Positions 38,306-49,744 of a stretch of 64,000 nt of DNA are shown in pieces (position 1 is the stretch's first letter; each line of letters begins with the position of its first letter). The notes under the pieces were generated by a model. The model worked only from the letters and a program-made list of their open reading frames with translations, made no database searches and had not been told where the DNA came from. Source of the DNA: Neckera pumila (lineage: Eukaryota > Streptophyta > Bryopsida > Hypnales > Neckeraceae); assembly GCA_963969595.1 (NCBI GenBank), contig OZ018412.1:13890501-13954500 (forward strand). Direction: 5' to 3'. A program made the position numbers and the translations under genes.

Positions 38306-38887
38306 AACACTACAAGGAAAAGGCGTCCAAATTGACAAGAAAATGTCCAAGATGACAAACCCTATGATTTTCAACCCTCTCTCTATCATTTCAATGAAAT
38401 GTTTGTCAATTTCCTGTCAAAAGATCAAAATAAGCAAAATATCAAGTAAGCACTAGCAGAGCAAAATCAGTTAAACAATTCACCACCACGTGTCAAATGC
38501 AAGACCTATCCACTTGGTAGTCAATTCAGAGTCTTTGATTGGCCCACTTTCATCACCACTCCACTGTAGGTTTTATTTCAACAACAAGCACCAAAAGATA
38601 ATCCATCGTAAGCTGGCAAGAGCAAGACGAGGAATTGCAATGGCGCAATTCGGATTGTGGATTGTGGGTTCCTCCACAGCTTTGATGTTGCTACAGTAGT
38701 AGATCTACAAAGCGCAACTGTAGAGTAGTAGCTTTGGAGCAGCCTCCCAAGTTTGATGTTTGGCAACACATTTTGAGCTCCACCAAGTAAGAGAGGTGAT
38801 TTATTTGATATTTAGGGTTTTGCTATCGTCAATTATCTTGCAAATCCCTTTGTTAATAAAGTCATGTTGCCTTCAACTTGGTTAAGT

Positions 38888-39425
38888 CATGGAAGTGAAG
38901 AGCCATTGAAGTTGTGCATTGAGGTTAAATTCTTGAGTAGAAATGGACTGGGGTTTAGTGGCATTCTTGATTGGATTTGACCTAGTTTTGCAATTGAATG
39001 TGTTATTGCTGTAGTCCACAACTCTGTTTTAGAATTTGTTGATGAACACCTTCATTTACTTGTGTGCTTAGGAATAGAGAAATTTCTTCCAAAATTAGGT
39101 CAAATTGTTTTGGTTGTTGGTTTGTGCCTCACTCCATGAGAAATTCATGAATAATCTCGCAAGTTGTTCCTTTAGGAAAATCACATTGCCTTCAACTTTA
39201 TCCAGTAATTGAAGTGAAGAGCAATGAGGTTGAATTTTGAAATTGAGATTGACCAGGGCTTAGTTGTACTGTTGTTGGAGGTTTTACCTAGCTTATACTT
39301 CAGTGAATTGTTGGTGTCTTCAATTATTGAAGCGAACAGCAATGAGGTGAATTCTGAATTGAGATTGACTGGGGGGTAGTAGTACAGTTGCTGGAGGTTT
39401 GACCTAACTTGTATTTTAGTGAGTT
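38888..39425 (+). repeat. Three degenerate ~130-240-bp repeats before the TerC fragment
   Basis: Blocks starting near 38888, 39180 and 39310 share GAAGTGAAGAGC, GAGATTGACTGGGG, GGAGGTTTGACCTA and a closing GTGAATTGTTG-like phrase. They lie within what was probably an intron of the captured gene. Confidence 0.6.
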
Positions 39426-39507
39426 GTTGCTATCTTTAGTGATTTGGTTCAGTTAGTGTTTATTGATGAACTGTGGATTTCTTTGATGCATGCTTAAGAG
39501 CAGAGAA

Positions 39508-39642
39508 ATCCTTTGTAGGACTTGGTCAAGTTGCTCTGATAGTCCCTGAATTGATTCGTGTTTCTAATATCAATTTTTGCAATCCTTTATAGGACTTGGT
39601 CAAGTTGCTCTGATAGTCCCTGAATTGATTTGTGTTTCTGGA
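39508..39642 (+). repeat. 75-bp tandem duplication before the TerC exon
   Basis: TAGGACTTGGTCAAGTTGCT, then TGATAGTCCCTGAATTGATT and GTGTTTCT, occur twice 75-76 bp apart (from about 39515 and 39590), nearly identical, so the duplication is young. The second copy runs up to the splice acceptor at 39655-39656. Confidence 0.85.
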
Positions 39643-39656
39643 ATTGATGTGTGCAG

Positions 39657-40269
39657 CCATTTGTAGCTGGTGTTCTAGCCTTCATCGGATGTAAGATGCT
39701 TGTGGAATACTTTGGTAAGCCTTTCTTTTCATGACATAGTGTCTTTTTCTTGTCATAACTCTGCATTTACTCTTGCAGTTACAATACAAGTATAGGCAAT
39801 GGATGTGTTTATATTTAGGTCCCCCTCCTTAGATCCTCCTCCATCTATATTGAAGTAGAACAGTGGAAGGAAATTGTTTGTTGTAATCGATATGTAATCT
39901 TGGATAGAAGTTAAGCTTGCTTAGCAGGGTCCATGTTTTTCCATGCATACTCACATCTTGTGTTAAGTAATAGAAATAGCTCAGTACTAGTTTAGTATCT
40001 TTGGAAAAAGCATAGGTTTGTTTTTCCATCTATAAACTCAAATCACGTACATTCAGAACATTCATCAAAATCATTGGTGATGAGCTTTGGAGGTCAGGCC
40101 AAGTGATAGTATATGTCACACTTTGTGTATATGCATACATGAAGGTGTACTTTGTTGGTCTGCAGGTTGGAATATCTCGACTGAAGCGTCTCTTAGAGGG
40201 GTAGCAATGCTTCTGGATTTGGGAGTTGGGCTTGGCGTTCTAGATCTGACCAAAGTCCAAAGACAATGA
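39657..40269 (+). pseudogene. Captured C-terminal exons of a TerC-family integral membrane protein
   Basis: Exons 39657-39714 (acceptor TGTGCAG, donor GTAAGC, phase 1) and 40166-40269 (acceptor TCTGCAG) join to 53 codons ending in TGA. They read PFVAGVLAFIGCKMLVEYF then GWNISTEASLRGVAMLLDLG. The pattern FIG.KM followed by ISTEASL and a last hydrophobic segment is what I know from the C-terminus of plant plastid TerC (thylakoid TerC/PDE149-like) proteins; the assignment is from memory of the family. Splice signals are intact, but I could not find the upstream TerC exons (the long metal-transporter-like membrane core) in the window, so this is a 3' fragment. The following 400 bp probably include its former 3' UTR. 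It sits inside the inverted arms of the Pack-type element. Confidence 0.5.
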
Positions 40270-41043
40270 AGACGACAAAATTTTTTGAGGGCGTGAGAGA
40301 CGGATTTCTTGTTTTTGTTTGAGCTAGTTACTTCTGCACTTCACACCTGACTTCTTACAAGCCTATTTGCCTTTCTTTTCTTTATATCAAAATCTAAACT
40401 AACAATTTTTTTTAAACTTGCAGACATGAGCTGCAATGTGTTGTGGGAAGTTATACCGCTCGCCTTACGATATTCTTAGCGACTGAGGATTTAGAATTAA
40501 TTTGTATTATACCATCTGGCTAGGTTGCAGAAGTGACAGTGATCCTCGAAGCTCTAGTTTCTTGCTCTAGTTTGTTGTTCAAGCAATTTCAACGAACTAG
40601 AGCTTCAGCATCAGTCTACAAGAGGAAGTGGAAAGGCTAAAGCAAAGTGCACAATTGGTTCTGTATTACCTGTTTATTAAACCTCAAAAGGCCAATTCTA
40701 TTGCCATGTGGTGAAAATCAGTTCAGAGCTCAATTTATCCTCAAATATATCGCAACACATGCATTTTAGTAATCTTGTAGGTCAGTTCTTCAACGAAGCC
40801 ACGCATTTCCCAAAAAAAATTTGGTTATGAATTGATCAAGGTTAGTAGTACTCTTGCTCAAGGTTTGACCTGGTTGCATGTCAATGTATTCTTGCTATAT
40901 TTGAGGATTTTGATTTACAATAGGAATTTTGGATGGATTGTTGAATTATATGTTACACCTTTAGGTTTAGACTGTAATACATTTGCAGCTAGGCAGCTGG
41001 GAAAGGATTAACTATGGTGACAAGACTAACAAGACTGTAATGT

Positions 41044-41432
41044 GTTCAAGTCAATTTTGCTAATGATGACATGGTTGGACATACTAGAGATTTGGAGGCT
41101 ACCAAAAGGGCTTGTGAAGCTGTTGAGCAAGGAGTCAAGGTGCAATTTCATTTGTTGGAAACTTGTTGAATGGTCATCATCATTAGTATGTAATTTTCTG
41201 GAGCCTTCTTCGTCTAGTTTCAAATTTTTACATGTTATCTAAGAGGGGTTGGTTGATATTACAAGTGTTGATTGATGCTGTGGAACAGATGAGAGGTATT
41301 CACCTCATCACAATAGACCACGGCAATTGTGATGATATGGCGCAATACAAAAAGACTAGAGAATGTTCTAAGACTGGCAAAGTGTCTCCCCTCACTTCTC
41401 ACACTCTTGAACCAGTAGGAGATGGTGCATGA
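41044..41432 (+). pseudogene. Captured fragment of 2,3-bisphosphoglycerate-independent phosphoglycerate mutase
   Basis: Segment 41044-41139 encodes VNFANDDMVGHTRDLEATK and onward to a donor AAG|GTGCAA. Segment 41265-41432 continues with LIDAVEQMRGIHLITIDHG, NCDDM and PLTSHTLEPV. These match the iPGAM metal-binding domain, where plant enzymes have NGDMVGHTGD, ADHGN.EDM and TSHTLKPVP. The DHGN metal-site motif is kept, but the second acceptor reads CAAGTG where CAG|GTG would be needed, so the two parts no longer join in frame, and no upstream catalytic exons are nearby. Relaxed residues (N-D-D, T-I-D-H) add to the picture of decay. The normal enzyme interconverts 3- and 2-phosphoglycerate in cytosolic glycolysis. 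It lies 0.8 kb after the TerC fragment, in the same orientation and inside the same inverted arms. Confidence 0.75.
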
Positions 41433-41984
41433 TTTGAATTTGATTTACGACTATGCTCGTTGAAGAGGAAAGTTTGTTGGCGTTCCAATCTGTGGGCATC
41501 CTTGATTTAACTTTATTTGTTATACCCTTTCATGTCCATGGTATCTAATCGTTTCCTACTTTGTATTACCAATTCGTTTGGGATGTCTTTGATGTTTGTA
41601 TATGTGTGCTTCATATATTTCATTTTTTATGTATAGATATATCTGTGCTCTGACTTCTTCTTCCTGAATAACACGTTTAGTCGCAACCAATGGACTGGAA
41701 TTGTTAGAGATCGTGAAATTCAATGACAATTTTTCCAAAGCAGGGCTTACTAACATTCATTACAAAGAAAACAGGTCCAGGATGACAAATTGGATTCACT
41801 CACATCAAAAGCTGGGTATGAAGAAATTGAAGATGACAAAAGCTCTGTCACAGATGACAAAAAAATTGACAAGAAATTTTGTCAATTATGTGGGCAAACC
41901 TACAAGTTCCCATTGGTAAAGGAATTGATAAAATTCCGTCAATTTCCGCTATCAATTTGGACACAAAAATCCTTGTAGTGGAAA

Positions 41985-42165
41985 GAGCCCTTTGGCACCA
42001 AGGAAGGGCTCCTCGGAATCCAAGGAGCCTTCTTTGGATTCCGAGGAGCCTTCCTTGTAAGAGTCCTTTGGCACCAAGAAGGGCTCCTTGGATCGAGGAG
42101 CCTTCCTTGGTTCCAAAGAGTCTTTTTTGAAAGAACCCATTGGCACCCAGGAAGGGTCAAAATTT
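41985..42165. repeat. Right-arm subterminal minisatellite of the Pack-type element
   Basis: Same GGAGCC/CTTTGGCACCAAG units as at 38134-38305 but in inverted arrangement relative to the inner flank; the inner boundary carries TTTGGACACAAA and CTTGTAGTG, which the left arm has as reverse complement. Confidence 0.8.
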
Positions 42166-43639
42166 GGTCTATGAAGTCAATGTTCTTAAATGAAAGGTTT
42201 TGAAATCACAAAAAAATTAACGAACCACTACAGAATTGATTGTTTCATTTCTTTTAGATGAACCTTAACGGTTCTCTTTGGTTCCAAAAAACTCTAAACC
42301 ACAACCAAATTACAATGTAGGATTAGTTGTTACATTTCTTCAAATGAAATTTGAAGGTGCTATTTGGTTTTGAGGAGGACTAAACTATCTTCAAAATAGT
42401 TAATAAAGTTTTGTGGTCAACAATGCAAATCTTAATGATTTTTGTGAATTTTTATTTTTGAATTTAAAAAAATGAATTTACAATCTATTTTCTAAAATGT
42501 GTACTATTGTATATAAATGAAGTCTTTTTTAGATGGATGAAGAATGGATGACATGGATGAAGTTCATCCATACATAGATGTATGGATGTCTCTTCATGCA
42601 ACATTTGTTTGTAATATTAATTATTTGATTTGCAACTTTTTTTAATTATTTTTATTTTTGTTTTTTGACATTATTATTTTTGAGTTTGACAATAATATTT
42701 ATTACTTTGACATCTTGACTTTTAGTAAAGTCCTTGCGACGAGTGCTCAAATTTAACAATTCATTGCTCAACGCTCAATGCTCATCGCTCCCCGTTCATA
42801 TTCTAGCGTCGTTGCAAAGGCAAGGCGGTAGCGGAGGCGGTTTTAACGCACCTAGCCTCACCACAGCCCAGCCTTGCCTGGCGGTTGGAGTGAATTGACC
42901 CCCTTGCTTAGCCGCCCTAAATCATTCTAGAGTGCATGCAAAAATGAAGCCCCCTATTATGTGCCGTATTACATCTACATTCTTTACCTCTCCTAGCTAT
43001 ATTCTTTAGGTCTTCTGATTACAAATATGAATTCAAAATTTGCAAATTCTATCATGTGTGAAAAATAAAAAATTTCAAGGTTTTTTCTTGAGGCCAAGCA
43101 TAAGGGTTAGTTCACCTAGGCCCGCCTGTGGATTTTTAACCTTGTTTTCAGGCCGCCAGGGTTTCATGTTCTGAATTTTTTTGGAATTGCTTGTGAGTTT
43201 TTTTTTGCTCTAGTTTGAGGTTCAAATTTGATGGATTCTTTACTTAAAATATCTTTTTGGGTTTAGGGGAGGTAGAGGAATTGTGGGAAGTACATTACAA
43301 AGATGACCAACCATGCACTCTTGATTTACTTTGCATTTGTACTTATACTTTGACCTTCTTTGTCCATAGACAATGATGTCGTGTAGTGCCCATTGATCCA
43401 ATTGAAATTGAAGGAGGTTTAGGATCTGGACATTTCCTCACAATTATTGTAGCTATGGTTTGAAGGCAGCGTTTTCCATGCCGCATGTGGTGCCACGCCT
43501 ATATATATCCACCACGACGTTGTTGAAGACGATGTCTAGCATACAACACTACAAATGTTGGACCTGAGATATTTGCAAACTTATTTTATGGCCTTTTGAG
43601 CATTTTAGGCTTTGGTTGATTTGCTAACACCCTATTTAG

Positions 43640-44057
43640 GTCATTGTTGCTACATTTGTAAGAGCCCCCATCCCAATTAGAAAACAAGTAAAACTTGTTT
43701 TGTATCGATTAGCACATGGTGTAAGTTGTGCTAGGATGTACAACTTATATGGATGTGGTGAAGCTACTATCCAAAAGTATATCATGATAGTTTGTCATGC
43801 ATTAGGAACTGGAGAGGATGGTTTATTTTTTCATTTCATTTACACATCTCAAGGCAATCAAGTGGGCTGATTTCAAAATATTATAAATTTTTTTAGGAAA
43901 ATCACTAGCTTACCAAACATAGCTGGTGCAATCGATGGCTCCCGTATCTCTCACAACCCAACTGAGCAGATGATACGCTCCCATGCTTTAAGATTTTTTT
44001 AATAGAAAAAAACTTTATAGTATTGTTTTACAATCTCGGGCTTTTCAATTTTTGTAG
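43640..44057 (+). pseudogene. PIF/Harbinger transposase remnant (DDE_Tnp_4)
   Basis: One frame from 43640 reads RAPIPIRKQVKLVLYRLAHG and YNLYGCGEATIQKYI, then after an in-frame TGA at 43868 continues FRKITSLPNIAGAIDGSRI. A frameshift near 43995 is followed by NRKKLYSIVLQ. The order YRLAHG, GxGxxT, LPN.AGAIDG(S/T).I, NRK..YSIVLQ is diagnostic of plant PIF/Harbinger transposases; the D in AIDG is the first catalytic aspartate. The remaining DDE residues are not found downstream, and the N-terminus is lost. It is non-functional. Confidence 0.85.
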
Positions 44058-44263
44058 TAGAGTCATCCAATTTGTCCAATGTCTGACTTTATCAAACTCC
44101 TATCAATTTGAGCCTTTTTAGCTACAAGTTTTGAAGAAGTATCTTTGCCATGGCAGCCAACTAAATTAGTTGCACGTGGACGTGGACTGCTTCCAGTGCT
44201 GTTGTGGGCGGTGCCAATAGACAAAGCTAGAATGGTGTGTGGCGGTGACTGCAGATGAGATGG

Positions 44264-44863
44264 CTAACCAATGTTGTCATGCTTTTTGGAGAGGTCAGCT
44301 GGAGCATTTGAGGTACCTGTTCCTGGCATTGGCACATCTTGATCCATCCTTCTTGATACTCCAATCACCTCGGCGGTGAGGCTTAGGATCTTGTCAATTT
44401 TGTCATACCAAATGAGCTTCGCGCCATTATCTCTAGCACCGGTCCTTGTTTGGCTACTCAGCTTCTTTCATTTGTCCCCTAAAGACTCCACCTTCCACCC
44501 ATGTTCATTAGGGAATTTTGCAATGAGCTGCTTATGAATGGGCGCCCATTGGTGCTACTTCATTGTCTTAGTGTTGTGAGCTTCCACATGCTCTTTACAC
44601 TATGACAACAAGAACTTGATTGTTGCATTGCTCCAGTATCGCTCCTATGGTGCAACCTACAAACCTAAGGGTGGAAAGGCACATGTAAAGACTGGAAAAA
44701 TAGGAGGAGAAGTACCAGAACTCGGTCTAGCTGCCAACGGCGATGAACTATTTGAAAGCACCATTTGTTGAAAACTCTTGTTCTCCATGCTCACAAATTG
44801 ATGAAATAACTTCAAAGCAATGAGATAAGAAAGTAAAAAGAACCTACTCCTTAAGACCAACAA
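44264..44863 (-). pseudogene. Myb/SANT-like (trihelix-type) protein remnant of the Harbinger element
   Basis: One minus-strand frame of 200 codons from ATG at 44861-44863 to TAG at 44264 contains YWSNATIKFLL, EHVEAHNTKTMK, HQWAPIHKQLIAKFP and GARDNGAKLIWYDKIDKIL, the pattern of the Myb/SANT-like protein that PIF/Harbinger elements encode beside the transposase and that helps it bind element ends. It is interrupted by four in-frame TAG and one TGA with no frameshift, at places where CAG or TGG codons would be expected. It converges with the transposase relic, which is typical of the superfamily. Confidence 0.7.
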
Positions 44864-45153
44864 CCAAATACAAGTTCTTCAATTTTCTATTAATTAAACA
44901 AACTTAAATCTTTCCAATTAAAGAGTTCTAGCCCTGGAGCTGCACGGTAACAACATGCATCAAAGCTGCAAGAAGAAGAATGGACCTCAATTAAAACAAG
45001 AAGCTTGACCCCACCCCCTCAACAGCCTCCCGTCCCAGCTTTTTTACCCGACCTTGTAAAAGCCTCTGCCCAACCCCGCTTGGTGGTGGCCAAGTTTGCC
45101 AAGGCTTCCTTCGCCGGCACTCCAAGTGGATCCTAGTAGACTCCGCCTAGAAC

Positions 45154-46260
45154 CTAGCGTATTGTGGCCATATGCGCGGGCTGAGTACCTGCAACATCCT
45201 TAGAAATCGGATTGTTGTCTTCTAGCTTTGACTCATCTGCATCAAAATTTGAATCTAAACCAGTACGCTCTGCAATTACTAGCAAACCAAATCCATACCT
45301 AAAGAGGCCAATGCAACCCCAAAGTGCCACAGTCTGCCTCCAGCAACCTCCTGGAAGTAGATATGCTGAATAGTCTGCTCTATGCTCAGTGACCACCCGC
45401 TCATCTTGTCCAGTGACTATCCTTTCACCTCCTCTAGTGACCACCCCTTCAACTTGCCCAATGACCACCCCCTCTACTACTCTACATGCTGCATACCACC
45501 TCCGGCACCCCCACCAAGCCTAGCACCTCTACTATGCCTAGCACCCCCACTACCACTGCCATTGCTATGGCCACCCCCACCATGGCCACAACCATGGCCA
45601 CTTTCTCCACTACCATTGCCCCGATTCCAACTGCGGCCACCACCATGACTACCACCACAACTGCAACCACCGCTTAGGACGAACACCACTACAAATAAGG
45701 GGCGCAATTTGTGGTAATTTTTATGCAAAGTCCAAAACTCAGCCTCAAACTCCACATCTAGCCCCACGTCAATATTTGAGACTCCGAGGTCAATAGTTGA
45801 AGTTTGCTTAGTGATAGATGAGATCCCTAGATCACTAGCTGAAGTGTCCATAACTGATTTCTACTTAGTAAAGCCTATAGGCGGGGGAGGGGATTGGGTA
45901 GTTTGGTGCATCAGCTCTAAAAAATGAGAGACAATAACAACTCTCACCCTAATTGGGTGAAACAAAAAATGTTGTCAAATGCCTTGGGAGGCTGCGTTTA
46001 GAGCATTGGTCCTACAGTTGCCTCCAAAGGAACACCTATCTTGTCTCGCTTCCCACCATAAACAAGGACATATTGGTTCACATTGCACCTAGAAAATCCA
46101 CTAGTGGTGCATAGGAAAATTATCCTCATATTAGTCACCTCATCAAATTATGCAAGGTAGCACATCCGGCCCTTCCCTATTTGCACCCTCCCTTTCTTTG
46201 TCTTGAACCATATAGAAGTGTCTTCAGTGACCTGGAAAGGCACACCCACAACTGGTGATC
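45154..46260 (-). other. Unassigned minus-strand open-frame remnants
   Basis: Minus-strand open frames lie at 45154-45468 and 45477-45851; the latter has a Gly-rich (GGGGHSNGSGSGG) C-terminal half. A further stretch at about 45960-46256 reads VTEDTSIWFKTKKGRVQIG, then VNQYVLVYGGKRDKIGVPLE, with scattered stops. These may belong to the same old element as the Harbinger relics or to a third gene fragment. I recognise no family; the Gly-rich part is low complexity. Confidence 0.25.
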
Positions 46261-46265
46261 CTACA

Positions 46266-48095
46266 CATTAGAGGAATTTTTAGGCCTCCAGAGGGCTGCT
46301 CCATGGCCCCCTGAGGTACCTTGAAATTTGTTTCTTTTTTGTTGAAAAACTCGTTTTTCCCCTATTTCTGCCCTGTTGAAACTGCAGTAGCAGTGGCGCA
46401 AGAACCAAAAATTCCAAATTCCAAATTAAAAAAAAAAAAGCCTTTTCTGGAACACTTCTTTCTCAAAAGCACTGATCTGTCTTTGTCTGTTCAATAACAA
46501 GCTTATTCTTAACTTGTATAACAATCTCTTTAAGTCAAGAATCAATCATTCCAAAATATGAAATTGTTTCCTGGGTCTAAGTTTGCTAAATAATCTCAAG
46601 TCATAAATATACATGGAGATATATATCTACTTGAGAACGGATTATCAAAGAACTTTGAGTCCTGAAACAAATATGTATACTATATAAGATAGTATTGTTT
46701 GTTCTAAGTAGAAGCAATACATAAATCTGTATCATGAGTGTGTTCTACTGTTCTACTAGACAAGGTAATATCCAGCAAAGAATTGTCACTATTCAGTCAA
46801 GGCCATAAGATAATATTTCCATCATATTATCCAATTCACTATACACACTTTTTTCTAAGTAAGGACAAGTAGGAAAGTAGGATAAAACCATGTTCGCATG
46901 CTCTAAGAAGATTTATGAGGACAAGAGCCTCACCTGCATTCATGCCACAATCCAAACACTAAGTGAGATTCATGACGTATGCGAGGTGTCTTCAGCCCTG
47001 TGTCACTTGTTATTGTTTTCACATAAAACAGCTTAGAAAGGAACAAAACAAACCTACACATGTCCATTTTTGGCAGCAAAAAATTGCACAATACATAGTA
47101 TACAACACTAAACCTGATTGTTAGTTGCGGACTGAGTAGAAGCCATCCTCGATACAAACTACTGTCTTCAGCTAAGGAAACAAAAGGACAAGAATGCTAA
47201 GAGCTATCTAGTAGAAATGAAGCAAGAAAAAATGTCACTCAGTTGAAAGAAGCAACAACTCCAGCTTGAGTGTACAACATTGTGTATTGGTAGTCTTATC
47301 AAAGAGCAAGTACCCAAACTGACAAGGAAACATATAGGGAGTAGGTCCAGCTTAGAAATCCTTAACCCATGAAGATACCTCAATTCAAACTCACAAATTA
47401 ATATCATCAGCCACCATGTGGAGGCTTGATTAAGTAATTGTGTGGAAATCCAGGCATCCAACTACCAAATCAGGTGGTTATGAGGACTAGCATCAGGTGT
47501 CTATCAAAAAATGATGTGAGAATCAATCAACAATACTAGCTGTTGCATACATGGAGGTTAAATAAATTACCCAGTGGGTAGTTTAACCGTAATTGCAGTA
47601 ATGTTTCTAATAATTGCATTATGCAAATCCAGTTGTAGCTAATTAACATGATTGTATGAAACTTCCATGAGAGGTAGTTTACTAAAGATAATATAACTCT
47701 TCACCAATACAAATCATAAACTTTCCCAATTAGCTTAAGATCAATATAACTCCCTATGTTATAAGCACATAGGAAACATATCCAAGGAATACAAAATATT
47801 AGAAAATCTATAAGTCCATATAGTCATGTTTATGTATTTAGAAATTTTAACTTGACATATACAAGGTATAAAATGTCAAATTTCTAGATATCTATTCAAG
47901 AATCTCTTTTGGACAAAAGCTTGAATTGTAAATCTAGAAAAAAGAAAAAAATTCGCGAAAGTGATTGCTGCAGGGAGCAATCAGCCAAGTTGACTGCTTA
48001 CCACAGCAGTCAGCTTGGTGTGACAGACCAACCTTTTAATAGCTTGCTTTGTCACATTCTAACAGCCCTCTAGAGGGTTCAATTTTTCTCTAATG
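46266..48095. mobile_element. Family-B element, long copy B2 (~1.83 kb)
   Basis: Left end CATTAGAGGAATTTTTAGGC and right end GGGTTCAATTTTTCTCTAATG are inverted repeats. The left subterminal region (GGTACCTTGAAATTTG, TGCAGTAGCAGTGGCGCAAG) is the reverse complement of the B1 right end. The 1.4-kb interior has no recognised gene; it may include nested DNA or two separate insertions. Confidence 0.55.
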
Positions 48096-49419
48096 AAGTG
48101 GCACCGCATGCAAACCACACAAAAAAGGGGCAATCATCTCCACTGGGAAGACCTCATAGGTCCTATAGAAACATCCATTTTAAGGGTTGTCTAATACATC
48201 CACAAAATTAGTTAAAGATCAAAAGTTATATTAGCTATCAAGTGAGAAAAGGATTCTTCACTTACTTGCCAGAGTTAAGCAAGTTCATGCTGCTTTTTAT
48301 ATTACATTCGTTAAATTGGCTTGGAGTCAAAATATTAAAGGAAAGCTTCATTGCTGATTGAAAGAAAAGACAGCTCCAACCTAAATTTCTATTTTCTGCA
48401 TCAACAGATCCTAATTAGCAATTTGGGATTTTGGATTCATTTGGATCATAGAGCCATGAGAATAAAGGGCAATTGCATACATCCATGAGTATGATTATCA
48501 CATTGGATGGATTGTCCGTCCTAACTATCCAATTCACCAGCCTATCTGGAACATCCACTTATCCTAATTTGTCCAATATGATCACTTTAAGGTAGTTACA
48601 TTGTCTGTAGCTTTGCCCTAACCGTCCAATATATCCGCCATCCAGGACATCTGGTGATCCTAACACACACAATGTGACAACAATAGCCAAGAGAATAAAT
48701 GGTAGCAACGTTACAACTAGGAGAGTAAATGGCAGCAACGTGCAACCCAATTCTTTAGCCAATCAACCCAATCAAAAGAATTGCAATGGCAAGGTGAAAA
48801 GAGATGACATATTGTTGAAAGAATTTCAGTTTTTATATATATTGAACCATTAGATAAACATCCCAAAATATTCCATCATTAATTCAATTAACAATTGACC
48901 AATTTTTAGTCGTTTTCATGACTTTGAAAAAGCGCACTAATGCTCCAAATGTTAAAACAATAATGAAACAAAGGGGGGTATATTTGAAATATAACTATGA
49001 ACGGCTTCATTTTTGTGAACAAAATTGAAAAGTGTTAAACATAGTACAATCTTAGTGGTTGAGAATTTTAAAAGAGGGGTTGGAAATAACATGTTTGTAG
49101 AACTTAACACCATTGTCCTTTGTTTTTTCCTTCCAAAATACTCTATTCTAGGTAATTTTAGGGCTCATCTTTGCCTACATTTTGAAGTTTTAAAAAATTT
49201 AACTAGTTCTAAAATTCATTTATTTTTCCTAAATTTATTGCAAATTAAATGAGATTTATTCCCCAAATGTCAAAAGCCAATTTTTACCAAACCTATATGT
49301 GCTATTAATAGTATATAATATTGTACAACCTTTTTGACATTCTTACTTTGTTTGAATGTTCAAATTGATGATTGAAACTATTCACATCAAGCTTCTAATA
49401 TCTTTAATGATTAGTCTAT
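48096..49419. other. AT-rich intergenic DNA, nothing recognised
   Basis: Short chance frames only. Confidence 0.5.
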
Positions 49420-49744
49420 GGCAAATTTCGTTAAAATGGCGGTATTCCATTACAATGGCATGTTATTCAGTTCAGGACGGCTGCTGAAATCTACATTCGT
49501 AGTACATTCTAAAAATCTAAGCTTGTCCTAGATATCTAACATCTATACTAGTTCTAGATTTGTTAGAACGGCCAGTCTGAAATCTATATGGTTCCTAGAT
49601 GTTTGAAATCTACAACAGTCTTAGATGTCTGGAATCTATACCTGTTCTAGATGTTCAGAACGGGCAGTTTGAAAAAATGGCACGGGGAATATGGCACAAG
49701 GAAAATATGGCACTGGGAATACCACCATTTTAACGAAAATTGCC
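49420..49744. mobile_element. TIR element family A, copy A1 (325 bp)
   Basis: Left GGCAAATTTCGTTAAAATGG followed by CGGTATTCC; right GGAATACCACCATTTTAACG followed by AAAATTGCC is its reverse complement with few changes. The interior repeats AATCTA and CCTAGAT phrases, as in A6. Confidence 0.9.

Larger units (their letters stand above)
37440..43140. mobile_element. Candidate Pack-type (gene-capturing) non-autonomous DNA transposon
   Basis: Inverted arms: 38134-38305 and 41985-42165 carry the same GGAGCC/CCTTGG-rich subrepeats in opposite orientation, with TTTGGAC and CTTGTAGTG blocks on the inner side of each. Further out, GAGCATTGA-containing sequence at 37610-37660 matches the reverse complement of 42750-42795. 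GC-rich outer patches (37500-37560 and 42810-42905) resemble the CGCC-rich ends of plant hAT-type elements. The interior (38.4-41.6 kb) holds exon fragments of two unrelated genes and no transposase. Exact ends and target-site duplication could not be fixed: the left end may lie anywhere in 37.44-37.6 kb and the right end in 42.83-43.14 kb. Superfamily (hAT versus Mutator-like) is inference. Confidence 0.6.

Noticed and set aside
45477..45851. Gly-rich minus-strand ORF that could be called a glycine-rich protein.
   Set aside because: The Gly-rich half is a CCA/CAC-type low-complexity tract, readable on both strands; no signal peptide or supporting exon structure.
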